NCBI GenBank assembly: GCA_965227095.1
Contig: CBDDFL010000002.1
Coordinates: forward strand, 496,001-560,000
Source of the DNA: JANQMY01 sp965227095
GTDB taxonomy: Bacteria > Pseudomonadota > Alphaproteobacteria > JANQMY01
Direction: 5' to 3'
DNA length: 64,000 bases
This document shows positions 1 to 7,625 of this stretch, in pieces. The notes under the pieces were generated by a model. That model saw only the letters and a program-made list of their open reading frames with translations. It was not told where the DNA came from and searched no databases. A program made the position numbers and the translations under genes. Each line of letters starts with the position of its first letter. The first letter of the stretch is position 1.

Positions 1-331
1 GTTTTAACTCGCTAATCCACGGCATCGAAATGCTGGCTCCGGACGCATTTACAACAGTATGAATGCCGTCATATGTCGAAACCAAATCTCGGAAAAACTC
101 TTCAACCTGCTTTTCATCGTCAATTTCCAGTTGATGTGCGCTAACGGCTTGCCCCAACTGGTCAATTTTATCGGCGATTTTTCTGGCCGTCGCCTCATTG
201 CTTCTATAGGTGAACGCGACGTCGCTTCCGGCTTCAGCCAATTTTGAGCAGATCGCCTGTCCAATGCCACCGCTTCCGCCGATCACGACAGCGACACCTT
301 GTTTCGTTTCAAATCCTGTCGAAATAGGAAT
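1..331 (-). CDS. Short-chain dehydrogenase/reductase, partial, probable ATT start
   Basis: This is the amino-terminal part of a classical SDR oxidoreductase that runs off the left edge. The translation contains the Rossmann motif VVIGGSGGIGQAI, and further on VNASGAS, the usual NAG region with Ser in place of Gly. The reading frame has a TAG at 343-341 and no ATG, GTG or TTG between that stop and the Rossmann strand. The first plausible initiator is ATT at 331-329, placed 5 nt after a perfect AGGAGG (342-337). An internal GTG would remove the first beta strand. ATT starts are rare but real, as in infC. Alternatively the gene lost its start by mutation. It is transcribed away from the steroid operon and may share its control region. 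Substrate unknown; the neighbourhood suggests a hydroxysteroid or a degradation intermediate. Confidence 0.8.
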   Translation of the reverse strand, partial: MPISTGFETKQGVAVVIGGSGGIGQAICSKLAEAGSDVAFTYRSNEATARKIADKIDQLGQAVSAHQLEIDDEKQVEEFFRDLVSTYDGIHTVVNASGASISMPWISELK

Positions 332-352
332 AACTGCCTCCTAAAAAATCTG

Positions 353-369
353 TATGGATCGTTTCCATA
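353..369. promoter_or_regulatory. 17-bp palindrome upstream of the leftward SDR
   Basis: TATGGA and TCCATA are perfect 6-bp arms around a 5-nt spacer. The site lies just upstream of the ribosome site of the leftward SDR, the usual place for a repressor operator. Its half-site partly resembles the palindrome in front of the TetR gene at 10017-10032, but the spacing differs. The function is inferred from position only. Confidence 0.3.
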
Positions 370-421
370 TGGCGGCACGCAGGCCGCAACTTTGTTTAGT
401 TGAACCTAGCGAAAGCACCGG

Positions 422-437
422 CTCACTTTGAACTCGC
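422..437 (+). promoter_or_regulatory. Recurring CTCACTTTGWACTCGC motif, copy A
   Basis: CTCACTTTGAACTCGC, followed by TTTGAA. Read on, it is a direct repeat with an 11-bp period (CTCACTTTGAA then CTCGCTTTGAA). It matches the copy at 11527 in 15 of 16 bases. It lies upstream of the operon beginning at 676 and of the leftward SDR. An 11-bp direct repeat puts two protein subunits on one face of the helix. Operator function is inferred. Confidence 0.5.
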
Positions 438-615
438 TTTGAATTTGTTGAATTGAGACTAGCTGAGCAAGCTGTCGAAGCGGCTTTTCAAATACGGCTC
501 GTTTTGGCGCAGCAAGACGGTTTGGCGTGAAAAAAAACATGAGGCAGACCCAAATTTGTCGTGCCTGGAGAAAGTTTTGCTCTGCCAAACGCCGTGAAAG
601 CGCTTGCGAGAAAAT

Positions 616-631
616 GCGAGTGAATTGTGAG
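616..631 (-). promoter_or_regulatory. Recurring CTCACTTTGWACTCGC motif, copy B
   Basis: On the minus strand this reads CTCACAATTCACTCGC, 12 of 16 bases matching the copy at 11527, with all of ACTCGC kept. It faces copy A across about 180 bp and lies 44 bp before the first gene of the operon. This is the weakest member of the set apart from the 17729 copy. Confidence 0.35.
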
Positions 632-675
632 CTTTCAGGCGTACTACAATTTTCGCATGAACTGGAAGGTGCGAA

Positions 676-981
676 ATGGCGGTTTATTTCCTCGGTGAGC
701 TAGAGACCTCGAGCTGGGATTGGTATCGCGAATACAGAAGAAACAGCGAACCGTTGGTCGAGAAACACGGCGGTCGGTATCTAATAAAGGGCGGAGAAAG
801 CGAGAGATTAGAGGGGGGCAAGGGGCTGCCGAGTGCCTTTGTCTTGATCGAATTTCCAGACGTCGAGAGTGCAAAGGGATTCTACAATGATCCCGAATAC
901 GCACCGATGATCAAACTCCGTCAAGCAAGTGGTGTTCAAACAGACGTTTGCATCATTAGGGGGATTGAAGAGCCTGCCTAG
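676..981 (+). CDS. DUF1330 family protein
   Basis: A 101-residue single-domain protein with a dimeric ferredoxin-like fold of the DUF1330 type. The signature is the central FVLIEFPDVESAKGFYNDPEY, where a residue pair from strand and helix (F..D..SA..FY.D.EY) is typical. Family members are small cytosolic proteins of unsettled function that often sit in catabolic operons. GGAAGG lies 7 nt before the ATG. It is the first gene of the steroid operon, 28 bp before the ketosteroid isomerase, so co-transcription is very likely. A role as an isomerase-like helper or a lyase on a pathway intermediate is possible but not shown by the sequence. Confidence 0.85.
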   Translation: MAVYFLGELETSSWDWYREYRRNSEPLVEKHGGRYLIKGGESERLEGGKGLPSAFVLIEFPDVESAKGFYNDPEYAPMIKLRQASGVQTDVCIIRGIEEPA

Positions 982-1009
982 ATGTCAGGCCTGGGGGTGA
1001 AATGGTCGG

Positions 1010-1387
1010 ATGGATAGATCGGTAGCAAATCTGGTCGAGAATTATGTCGAGGCCTACAACGCTCGCGACTTAGAAAAGATAACAAATCTCTATACAGAAA
1101 AAGCGCGAATTGAAGATCCGGTTGGCACAGATATCGTCCTTGGATCGGAGGATATTGAATCGTTTTGGAAGAACGCATTTTCGTATGACATGGTTTTGAA
1201 GCAAGAGGGGCCAATTTTCGTATGCGGTAATGAGGCGGCTGTCGCTCTCAGTGTGCGAATCAAATCGAATGATGGGTATGAAGATTTGCCAATCATCAAT
1301 ATTATTACGTATACAGAAGAAAAAATGATATCGAGCGTTAGATCGTTCTACGATATGGAGGCGATGGCTAGAGCATTTAAACTCTAA
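1010..1387 (+). CDS. ksi: Delta5-3-ketosteroid isomerase-like protein (NTF2 fold)
   Basis: 125 residues, the usual length of bacterial ketosteroid isomerases, which move the C5=C6 double bond of 3-oxo-Delta5 steroids into conjugation. Aligned by eye to the Pseudomonas putida enzyme, the first 40 residues match well (YVEAYNARDLEKI, then RIEDPVG). The general base Asp40 is Asp36 here and the oxyanion-hole Tyr16 is Tyr12. The second oxyanion-hole acid, Asp103, appears to be Asn (about residue 97, in PIINII). In the known enzyme an Asp-to-Asn change there keeps substantial activity, so function is still plausible. The place next to KstD and KshA fits a steroid role. The alternative is another SnoaL-fold enzyme such as a hydroxysteroid dehydratase. 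Confidence 0.72.
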   Translation: MDRSVANLVENYVEAYNARDLEKITNLYTEKARIEDPVGTDIVLGSEDIESFWKNAFSYDMVLKQEGPIFVCGNEAAVALSVRIKSNDGYEDLPIINIITYTEEKMISSVRSFYDMEAMARAFKL

Positions 1388-1439
1388 ATGTGGCGGGTTT
1401 TCGCCGTTTAGTGTGCTCGACGCCAAAGGCTGTTGAATT

Positions 1440-3146
1440 ATGGAAGTCAGAAATTTCGACGTCGTCGTGGTGGGGTCTGGAGCTGCAGGGTTTCTTGCGG
1501 CGATCCGGGCGTCGGATCTGGGCGCCAGTGTCGTAATGATCGAGAAAGAAGCCTTGTACGGTGGCTCCTCCGCTATGTCGGGCGGAGGGATATGGATCCC
1601 GAATAACCAAGACATCGCTTCGGCCGGTGTTACCGATAGTGCCGAAGAGGCATTCGAATACATGCGTCACGTCATTCCGAAAAACCAAGTGAGTGACGAG
1701 ACCATTCAAACCTACATTACCACTGCTCCGGAAATGATTGATTATATGGGGCAGATTGGCGTGAAGTATTTTCCAGTGGCGGGATATGCCGACTACTACC
1801 CGAGTGCGCCGGGCTGGAAGCCTGGTGGCCGCACCATGGATTGCATCTCATTTGATGGCTGGCTGCTTCGTGATGAGTTCGATCAGCTTCGTGATTCAGA
1901 ACCGCAAAACAAAGTATTTGGCCTCACGAATATGAGAATAAGTGAGGTGACCGTTATTCAAGCGCAAGCCAAGAACTGGCAGTGGTTGGCGTCTAAAATA
2001 ATGCTTGGATACTTGTCCGACATTCGCGGGCGCCTGAAAGGCCGGCGAGATCGACGTTTAACCATGGGGGGCGCTCTCGTTGGTGGACTGAGATATCAGG
2101 CGATCAAGCGGAACATACCCCTTCACTTAAACACGGCTGTACGCGAACTGACGCAAGACGGGAACAAGATTACGGGTGTGGTGGCTGAGGTGCGTGGTGG
2201 CAAAAAGATCACCTTCGCGGCAACGCATGCTGTTGTTCTGACCTCGGGCGGCTTTGAACACAACGAAGAATTACGGCAAAAACATCTGCCAAATCCGACG
2301 CGGGAGACTTGGTCTGCAGGTTCGCCCGGTAATACAGGCGACATGATTGCGGCAGGCGAGGAAGTGGACGCTGCGATAGGTCTAATGCATGAGGCCTGGT
2401 GGGCACCGACCGTGAAATGGGGAGAACGAACAAACGTTCTCTTCTTCGAGAAGGGCAAGCCAAACTTGATGATCGTCAACAAAGACGGTCAGCGATTTAT
2501 GAACGAATCCATTACATACAATTCCTATGGCGACTGTGTTTATGGATCGAAAGAGGCGCGCAAACCTCAATTCCCTGCATATGTCATATTTGACAGTACC
2601 TATCGGAAAAAATTTCCTTTTGGCGAGTTGCTCCAATCATCGATTACACCGGATTGGATGCGACCGTCGGCATTTGGCCCCCGGGGTTTGCTGTCAAAGG
2701 CGAACTCGTTGGAAGAGTTAGCCGACACGCTTGGCATCGATAAGTCTGGCCTACGATCAACAGCAGACCGTTTAAAACGTTTTTCGCAATCTGGTGTCGA
2801 TGAAGACTTTTGTCGTGGAAGTGACGAACACGACAGAATGTATGGAGATCCGACGATTTCTCCCAATCCGTGTCTGGGTCCAATAGAGACCCCTCCGTTT
2901 TACGGAACGCAGGTGTATCCGGGTGACATCGGTACCAAGGGAGGGCTGGTGATTGACGACAATGCGCGCGTTCAAAAGAAGTCGGGCGGGGCGATCGAAA
3001 ATCTGTATGCAGCAGGAAATTGCACCGCATCGATCATGGGAGACAAGTACCCGGGGGCGGGCTGCACGCTCGGGCCTGCTTTGACCATGGCATATCGCGC
3101 GGCCAACGACATCATGGCTCAGCGGGGAGCTCGACGGACGTCATGA
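1440..3146 (+). CDS. kstD: 3-ketosteroid dehydrogenase (KstD-like flavoprotein) 1
   Basis: 568 residues, FAD_binding_2 family. Such enzymes use FAD to desaturate ring A of 3-ketosteroids (C1-C2), the step before ring opening. The N-terminus has the dinucleotide motif VVVVGSGAAG (about residues 8-17), followed by GGSSAMSGGGIWIPN, the flavin loop of this family. Near the C-terminus YPGAG (Tyr537-Gly541) corresponds to the Tyr487/Gly491 catalytic pair of Rhodococcus KstD1, and FMNESITY holds a Tyr likely equal to Tyr318. PGDIGTKGG is also conserved. The length exceeds the usual 510-565 residues only slightly. It is in an operon with the isomerase (52 bp before) and the Rieske oxygenase (63 bp after). 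Which bond it desaturates (Delta1, Delta4 or Delta6) cannot be read from sequence. Confidence 0.82.
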   Translation: MEVRNFDVVVVGSGAAGFLAAIRASDLGASVVMIEKEALYGGSSAMSGGGIWIPNNQDIASAGVTDSAEEAFEYMRHVIPKNQVSDETIQTYITTAPEMIDYMGQIGVKYFPVAGYADYYPSAPGWKPGGRTMDCISFDGWLLRDEFDQLRDSEPQNKVFGLTNMRISEVTVIQAQAKNWQWLASKIMLGYLSDIRGRLKGRRDRRLTMGGALVGGLRYQAIKRNIPLHLNTAVRELTQDGNKITGVVAEVRGGKKITFAATHAVVLTSGGFEHNEELRQKHLPNPTRETWSAGSPGNTGDMIAAGEEVDAAIGLMHEAWWAPTVKWGERTNVLFFEKGKPNLMIVNKDGQRFMNESITYNSYGDCVYGSKEARKPQFPAYVIFDSTYRKKFPFGELLQSSITPDWMRPSAFGPRGLLSKANSLEELADTLGIDKSGLRSTADRLKRFSQSGVDEDFCRGSDEHDRMYGDPTISPNPCLGPIETPPFYGTQVYPGDIGTKGGLVIDDNARVQKKSGGAIENLYAAGNCTASIMGDKYPGAGCTLGPALTMAYRAANDIMAQRGARRTS

Positions 3147-3209
3147 AAAACTCAACGGCATATGTTCGGCAGCTCTACAGTTTCCACACAGAAAATGAAG
3201 TGAAGCTCA

Positions 3210-4307
3210 ATGATTTCTTCTAAAGATTACAATCTAGGTGATTTCGAATATCCACGCGGTTGGTTCATGATCGCTGAATTGTCGGAAATCAAGGATCAAC
3301 CGATATCGTTGAGGTTCTTTGGCAAGAACTTAGTCCTTTATCGCGGCAGAGAAACAAACCGGCTTGTTCTTCTTGATGCCCATTGTGTCCATATGGGCGC
3401 GCATCTTGGGCGTGGTCGTCAAACGGCGATTGTAAAGAATGATGAACAGATTGATGGCGATGGGATTCGTTGTCCGTACCATGGCTGGCGCTATAGCGCA
3501 GAAGGTGTTCTGGATGACGTGCCATATTTTGATGGTCCCTGCCCCAAAGGAGCAAATCTGAAATCATATACTGTGGTTGAAAAATGTGGTGCTGCAATGA
3601 TGTGGCATGACCCAGAAGGTGGTGAACCAAACTTTGATCTGCCCGCACTTGAGGAATGGGACCGCCCGGAGTGGATACCAGGGCAGTATGACCACCTTGG
3701 TGAATTGAACATTCACCCCCAAGAAATACTCGACAACATGGCGGATGCGAACCACTTTGCCCCAACCCATGGTTTGGATAATGAGTATTTCGAGAACTGC
3801 TATTTGGACCAGGTTTACATTCAGCGTCAGGGCGGGTTTCGAGCCGAATATAATGCATACCTAACGACATACACCTTCTACACAGGGCCAGGGCTTCTGG
3901 TTTCGCGGCAGCGAATTGGCGATATCCAAGCCATCGAACTTATCTTTAATACGCCAGTGGAGCAGGGCGTTACGAAGGTTTGGCATAACAACGTTTGGAA
4001 GTCAGAAAATAATCCGCCAACTGAAAAAGATTACAAACAGGCAAAAGAATTTCAAGCAGAGATATTGGCGGCATTTGCACAAGATTTTGATGTTTGGTCG
4101 AGCAAAGAACCTGCTTTGGACATCTTGGCCCTAGCTGTTGAGAAGAACTTTTCTCTCGGCCGCACCTGGCACAAGCAATTCTACAATCCGCGGATGAAAG
4201 AGAAAGAGTTCCATTCAAAACTACCTGAGCAGTATTCGCCCCAACACAAAGATCCGGCTGGTGACATTGCTGCGGAATATGAAACCACGTTCAAAACGCA
4301 CTTTTGA
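3210..4307 (+). CDS. kshA: 3-ketosteroid 9alpha-hydroxylase oxygenase-like Rieske protein
   Basis: 365 residues, a Rieske non-haem iron oxygenase of the KshA type. KshA hydroxylates C9 of 1,4-androstadienedione-type steroids, which makes ring B break open. The Rieske [2Fe-2S] ligands are Cys59-x-His61 and Cys88-x2-His91 (CVH and CPYH). The mononuclear iron site is in DNMADANHFAPTHG, with His182 and His187, and the third ligand is an Asp in QDFDVW (292 or 294). PRGWF and WHDPEG are also KshA-like. It lies between KstD and HsaA. No KshB reductase is in the window, so electrons must come from an unlinked reductase. Another Rieske steroid enzyme (for example a 7-desaturase) is the alternative. 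Confidence 0.75.
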   Translation: MISSKDYNLGDFEYPRGWFMIAELSEIKDQPISLRFFGKNLVLYRGRETNRLVLLDAHCVHMGAHLGRGRQTAIVKNDEQIDGDGIRCPYHGWRYSAEGVLDDVPYFDGPCPKGANLKSYTVVEKCGAAMMWHDPEGGEPNFDLPALEEWDRPEWIPGQYDHLGELNIHPQEILDNMADANHFAPTHGLDNEYFENCYLDQVYIQRQGGFRAEYNAYLTTYTFYTGPGLLVSRQRIGDIQAIELIFNTPVEQGVTKVWHNNVWKSENNPPTEKDYKQAKEFQAEILAAFAQDFDVWSSKEPALDILALAVEKNFSLGRTWHKQFYNPRMKEKEFHSKLPEQYSPQHKDPAGDIAAEYETTFKTHF

Positions 4308-4359
4308 TGTCATTGGATGAACGAAACTGCTGCGACAACGAATAGTCTTAGGAGGGAAT

Positions 4360-5529
4360 ATGTTGACCAAAAGTAATTTGAAAGAAACCCCCCAGGTTGC
4401 AAACAGAATCTGCATAGAACCTCATCTTGAAAAGATATCGGCTCTTGCGGATGCTGGCCGGAAAAATAGATGTGTATCGCAAGAGGCCGTTCAAGCATTA
4501 GAGGATGCCGGAATATTTCGCGCGATGGTTCCGAAGCACTATGGCGGCCTCGAAGTGGCGCCGGCTGATTTCCTCCGGGCGCAAATTGCGATTGCGGAAG
4601 CCGATATGAGTACGGGGTGGATCACGGGCGTGCTTGGTGTTCACCCTTACCAAATATCATTGATGGGAGATGAGGCGGTAAGGGAGGTCTACGGCGAGAA
4701 TGTAAATACCCGCGTGTCCAGTTCCTACAATCCGGTCGGTGCTAAAGCCGAACGGACGGATGGCGGAATCATGCTCAGCGGACGCTGGGGGTGGAGTTCC
4801 GGAAGCCCTCATTGTGATTGGGTGCTACTGGGAGCGATTGTCGACAAACAACCGTTTATTCACACTCTTCTTGTTCCGCGGTCGGACTATGAGATTGAAG
4901 ATACCTGGCACGTTCTTGGCCTGGAAGGGACGGCCTCGAACGATATTGTGATAGAGAAGCCGGTATTCGTGCCGGACCATCGTACTCATAGTGCGATGGA
5001 TGGATTCAACTGCGTCAATCCTCAGGAAAGCCAATTATACAACATACCCTGGGCACAGTTTTTTTCGAGCTGCGTTGCCTCACCAGCAATTGGAGCGGCG
5101 AAGAAGGCCCTCAAGCTCTTTGCGGATAAGGCTTCTTCCAGCAGCACAGATCCGACAAAACTTGGCACAGACCCGGACATATTGAGGCGGATTGGTGAAG
5201 CAGCCGATGCGATCGCTACGTCAGAAACGGTGTTAATTCGCAATCAAGAGACGATGTACGACTTGGTCATGCAGGGACAGGAGATTCCTCTCATTGACCG
5301 AGCGCAATATCGGTATCAAACCGGTTTGATCTTGACGAACATGCTTAAGGTTGTTGATCAATTATTTGATGTCGCCGGCGGGCGAAGCGTGTTTCTTGGA
5401 TCAGAGATTCAAAATGTTTGGCAGGACATGCACACCGCCCGAGCTCACGTGGCCAACAATCCTGTTCCCCTGCTCCGAAACTGGGGGCGAATGATTCTTG
5501 GCGCTGAAACGCAAGACACGTTCATATAG
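4360..5529 (+). CDS. hsaA: 3-HSA monooxygenase oxygenase component (HsaA/TesA2)
   Basis: 389 residues with an acyl-CoA-dehydrogenase fold, acting as a reduced-flavin-dependent hydroxylase. HsaA hydroxylates 3-HSA, the phenol formed by ring opening, to the catechol 3,4-DHSA. The match to M. tuberculosis HsaA (394 residues) is clear along the length: STGW, GVH, TRISSSY-type (here TRVSSSYNPVGA), WSSG, PRSDYEI, GLEGTASND, and the C-terminal DMHTARAHVANNP. AGGAGG stands 5 nt before ATG. The partner flavin reductase HsaB is not in the window. It is 20 bp from hsaD. The assignment of the family is firm; the exact steroid ring system it accepts is inferred. Confidence 0.85.
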   Translation: MLTKSNLKETPQVANRICIEPHLEKISALADAGRKNRCVSQEAVQALEDAGIFRAMVPKHYGGLEVAPADFLRAQIAIAEADMSTGWITGVLGVHPYQISLMGDEAVREVYGENVNTRVSSSYNPVGAKAERTDGGIMLSGRWGWSSGSPHCDWVLLGAIVDKQPFIHTLLVPRSDYEIEDTWHVLGLEGTASNDIVIEKPVFVPDHRTHSAMDGFNCVNPQESQLYNIPWAQFFSSCVASPAIGAAKKALKLFADKASSSSTDPTKLGTDPDILRRIGEAADAIATSETVLIRNQETMYDLVMQGQEIPLIDRAQYRYQTGLILTNMLKVVDQLFDVAGGRSVFLGSEIQNVWQDMHTARAHVANNPVPLLRNWGRMILGAETQDTFI

Positions 5530-5549
5530 CTCAGAGAGGGACAGGTGCG

Positions 5550-6377
5550 ATGACTCTGCCGCCGAAAGGCCAATTTGCGAAAGTTGGCGCGTTTGATGTT
5601 CATTACCTCACTTTTGGCTCCGGAGAACCCGTTGTCTTCCTACATGGAAGCGGGCCGGGGGCAAGCGGTTACAGCAACTTCAAACACAATATCAACAACA
5701 TCGTTAACTCAGGCCGCCAAGCGATCATCATTGACATGATTGGGTTTGGATACTCAAGCAAGCCCACAGATATTGACTACACGCCAGAGCTGTTCTGCGA
5801 GGTGATTGTCACAGCGATTCAGAAGATGGGTATTGATACCTTTGATCTCGTCGGAAATTCACTTGGCGGTGCGGTTGCGATCCAAGCTGCGGTGTCGCAT
5901 CCCGACAAAGTGAAATCCCTCATTTTGATGGCGCCCGGCGGGATTGAAGAGCCCGAAGTATACCAATCCATGCCCGGTATCGCCAAGATGACAAAGCTCT
6001 ATATGGGCGAGGAAGTCGGCCGTGATGCGCTGGGACGGATCCTAAAGATGTTGGTCCACCAAGAGTCCGTTGTTGACGATGCATTGATCGATGAACGATT
6101 TGCTATTTTCGAAACGCAACCGCCTGAAGTTCTCTCACGCCTTGTCTTTCATAATATGGAGAATGAGCTGAAGAACATACAGTGCCCAATACTCGGTTTC
6201 TGGGGTCAAAAGGACGAGTTTACGCCTGTGGGCGGCGCGAAGAAAATTCTCGACCGGTGCGCCAATTCGAGTTTCACAATTTTATCCGACTGCGGACATT
6301 GGGTGATGGTGGAGTATGCGGACCTTTTTAATCACCACGTCACCTATTTTCTTGATAACAAGCCTCGCATCGTTTGA
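5550..6377 (+). CDS. hsaD: Meta-cleavage product hydrolase (HsaD/TesD)
   Basis: 275 residues, alpha/beta hydrolase of the carbon-carbon bond hydrolase group. HsaD splits 4,9-DSHA, the product of catechol ring opening, into the C/D-ring propanoate (HIP) and 2-hydroxyhexadienoate. The oxyanion loop LHGSGPGASG is diagnostic for this group. The triad is Ser104 (GNSLGG), Asp222 (WGQKDEFTP) and His250 (CGHWVMVEY). Cytosolic, no signal. It is preceded by a GAGAGGGACAGG ribosome site and follows hsaA by 20 bp. The order oxygenase, hydrolase, dioxygenase is compact and consistent with one transcript from 676. Confidence 0.87.
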   Translation: MTLPPKGQFAKVGAFDVHYLTFGSGEPVVFLHGSGPGASGYSNFKHNINNIVNSGRQAIIIDMIGFGYSSKPTDIDYTPELFCEVIVTAIQKMGIDTFDLVGNSLGGAVAIQAAVSHPDKVKSLILMAPGGIEEPEVYQSMPGIAKMTKLYMGEEVGRDALGRILKMLVHQESVVDDALIDERFAIFETQPPEVLSRLVFHNMENELKNIQCPILGFWGQKDEFTPVGGAKKILDRCANSSFTILSDCGHWVMVEYADLFNHHVTYFLDNKPRIV

Positions 6378-6470
6378 TTTTTTATCAAGCGTTCAGTTTA
6401 TGGGGGTGGCTGGTTTCTGAACCACATGGGTTTACGTAATCGCTTAAAAGCAAAAATGGAAAAGTGAGAT

Positions 6471-7355
6471 ATGTCAGTTTCGAGATTGGGATACATTACA
6501 TTAGGAAATCCGAACCCATCCGATTGGGAAACATTTGGCAGAGACGTTCTCGGCACGATGTCTCACGTAAATGAGGCGGGCGATATTTGCCTGAAAGTGG
6601 ATGATCATCCATTTCGTGTTCGAATTGTTGAACATGATGCGGCAGAACTAGTCGGTTCCGGTTGGGAAGTTGACGATCTCGAGGCATATGAGAGCCTCAT
6701 AAATAAATTCACGGAGCAGGGAGTAGATATTCGGCAAGGAAGTGAAGCGGAAGCGCAACGACGGTGCGTGACGAAGTTTTTCAGCAGTGTCGATCCAGCA
6801 GGAAATAGCTTCGACATTTATTACAACAGAACCGGTGTCGGAGACCGGTTTCAGTCATCCGTAGATGTTTCTCAGTTTATTACCGGAGATCTGGGGATGG
6901 GGCACGTTGTTATTCCCGCGCCGAACTTAGATGAAACGCGTTCTTTCTATGAAAACTTCCTGGGGCTTCAATTAAGTGACGATTTGACGATGCCCGGTGG
7001 CCCTCCCGGTGCGCCAGATATTCACATCTATTTTTTCCATGCGAACAACCCGCGCCACCATAGTTTGGCTTTGTTCAATCAACCAGTGCCGTCGAAAATT
7101 GTCCATTTCATGCTGGAAGTATCCAATGTAGATGAAGTCGGAAAGTGCTTAGATCGGGTGAACGACGCAGGTCATTCTCTAATGGCGTCACTTGGCCGTC
7201 ATTGTAATGATAATATGCTGTCGTTTTACGTTTTTGGTCCGGGACAGATACCGGTTGAGTACGGATACGATGGTTTTCAACTTGATCCCGATACGTATCA
7301 ACCCACCATAAGCACGAAAGGCGACCATTGGGGGCATGCCTACACTATGCCCTGA
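6471..7355 (+). CDS. hsaC: Extradiol catechol dioxygenase (HsaC/TesB)
   Basis: 294 residues, two-domain type I extradiol dioxygenase (vicinal oxygen chelate fold). HsaC opens the catechol ring of 3,4-DHSA next to the hydroxyls. The C-terminal domain carries the Fe(II) ligands His145 (GMGHVV), His212 (IVHFML) and Glu263 (PVEYGY), spaced as in BphC (146, 210, 260). The paired HHSLAL gives the conserved second-sphere His. Length matches HsaC and BphC (about 295-300). It is the last gene before an intrinsic terminator at 7545, with 93 bp between hsaD and its start. Confidence 0.87.
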   Translation: MSVSRLGYITLGNPNPSDWETFGRDVLGTMSHVNEAGDICLKVDDHPFRVRIVEHDAAELVGSGWEVDDLEAYESLINKFTEQGVDIRQGSEAEAQRRCVTKFFSSVDPAGNSFDIYYNRTGVGDRFQSSVDVSQFITGDLGMGHVVIPAPNLDETRSFYENFLGLQLSDDLTMPGGPPGAPDIHIYFFHANNPRHHSLALFNQPVPSKIVHFMLEVSNVDEVGKCLDRVNDAGHSLMASLGRHCNDNMLSFYVFGPGQIPVEYGYDGFQLDPDTYQPTISTKGDHWGHAYTMP

Positions 7356-7544
7356 CAATAGACCGGGTGCGGAAGACGAACAAACTGCCGTGCCGTTAAC
7401 CAATGGACCGGTGTGACAAAACGATTAGATTCGACGTTATGTGAGCAATACGCGAATACTGTGGCCAATCGAAATACGCTATTTCTTAAGCGGTTCTCTG
7501 AACCAAAGGCCTTGTCCTCCCAGACTTAGGCGTTTCCTCAACTT

Positions 7545-7582
7545 AACGGACTGCCTTCGAATGAAGGCGGTCCGTTTTTTTT
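7545..7582 (+). terminator. Intrinsic terminator or attenuator between hsaC and kstD2
   Basis: A 14-bp stem (AACGGACTGCCTTC paired with its complement, one G-T wobble), loop GAAT, followed by eight T. This is a textbook rho-independent terminator on the plus strand. It lies 190 bp after hsaC and only 43 bp before kstD2, with no promoter that I can see in those 43 bp. Partial read-through may therefore set the kstD2 level. Confidence 0.85.
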
Positions 7583-7625
7583 GTGGGAGGGATAACAAAA
7601 TTGGTCCACAGCTTGTGAGGCGCAA

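Larger units (their letters stand above)
332..675. promoter_or_regulatory. Divergent control region of the first steroid operon
   Basis: This 344-bp gap separates the leftward SDR from the rightward operon starting at 676. It holds an AGGAGG for the SDR, a 17-bp palindrome TATGGATCGTTTCCATA at 353-369, and two copies of the recurring 16-bp motif listed separately, in opposite orientations. I see no convincing gene in it: the only open frames are short and have no ribosome site. Confidence 0.5.

Noticed and set aside
406..588. 60-residue minus-strand ORF in the first control region
   Set aside because: Overlaps the repeated motif, no homology, and lacks a ribosome site.
1070..1663. 197-residue minus-strand ORF over the isomerase and KstD start
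   Set aside because: Antisense to two well-supported genes, no family features.
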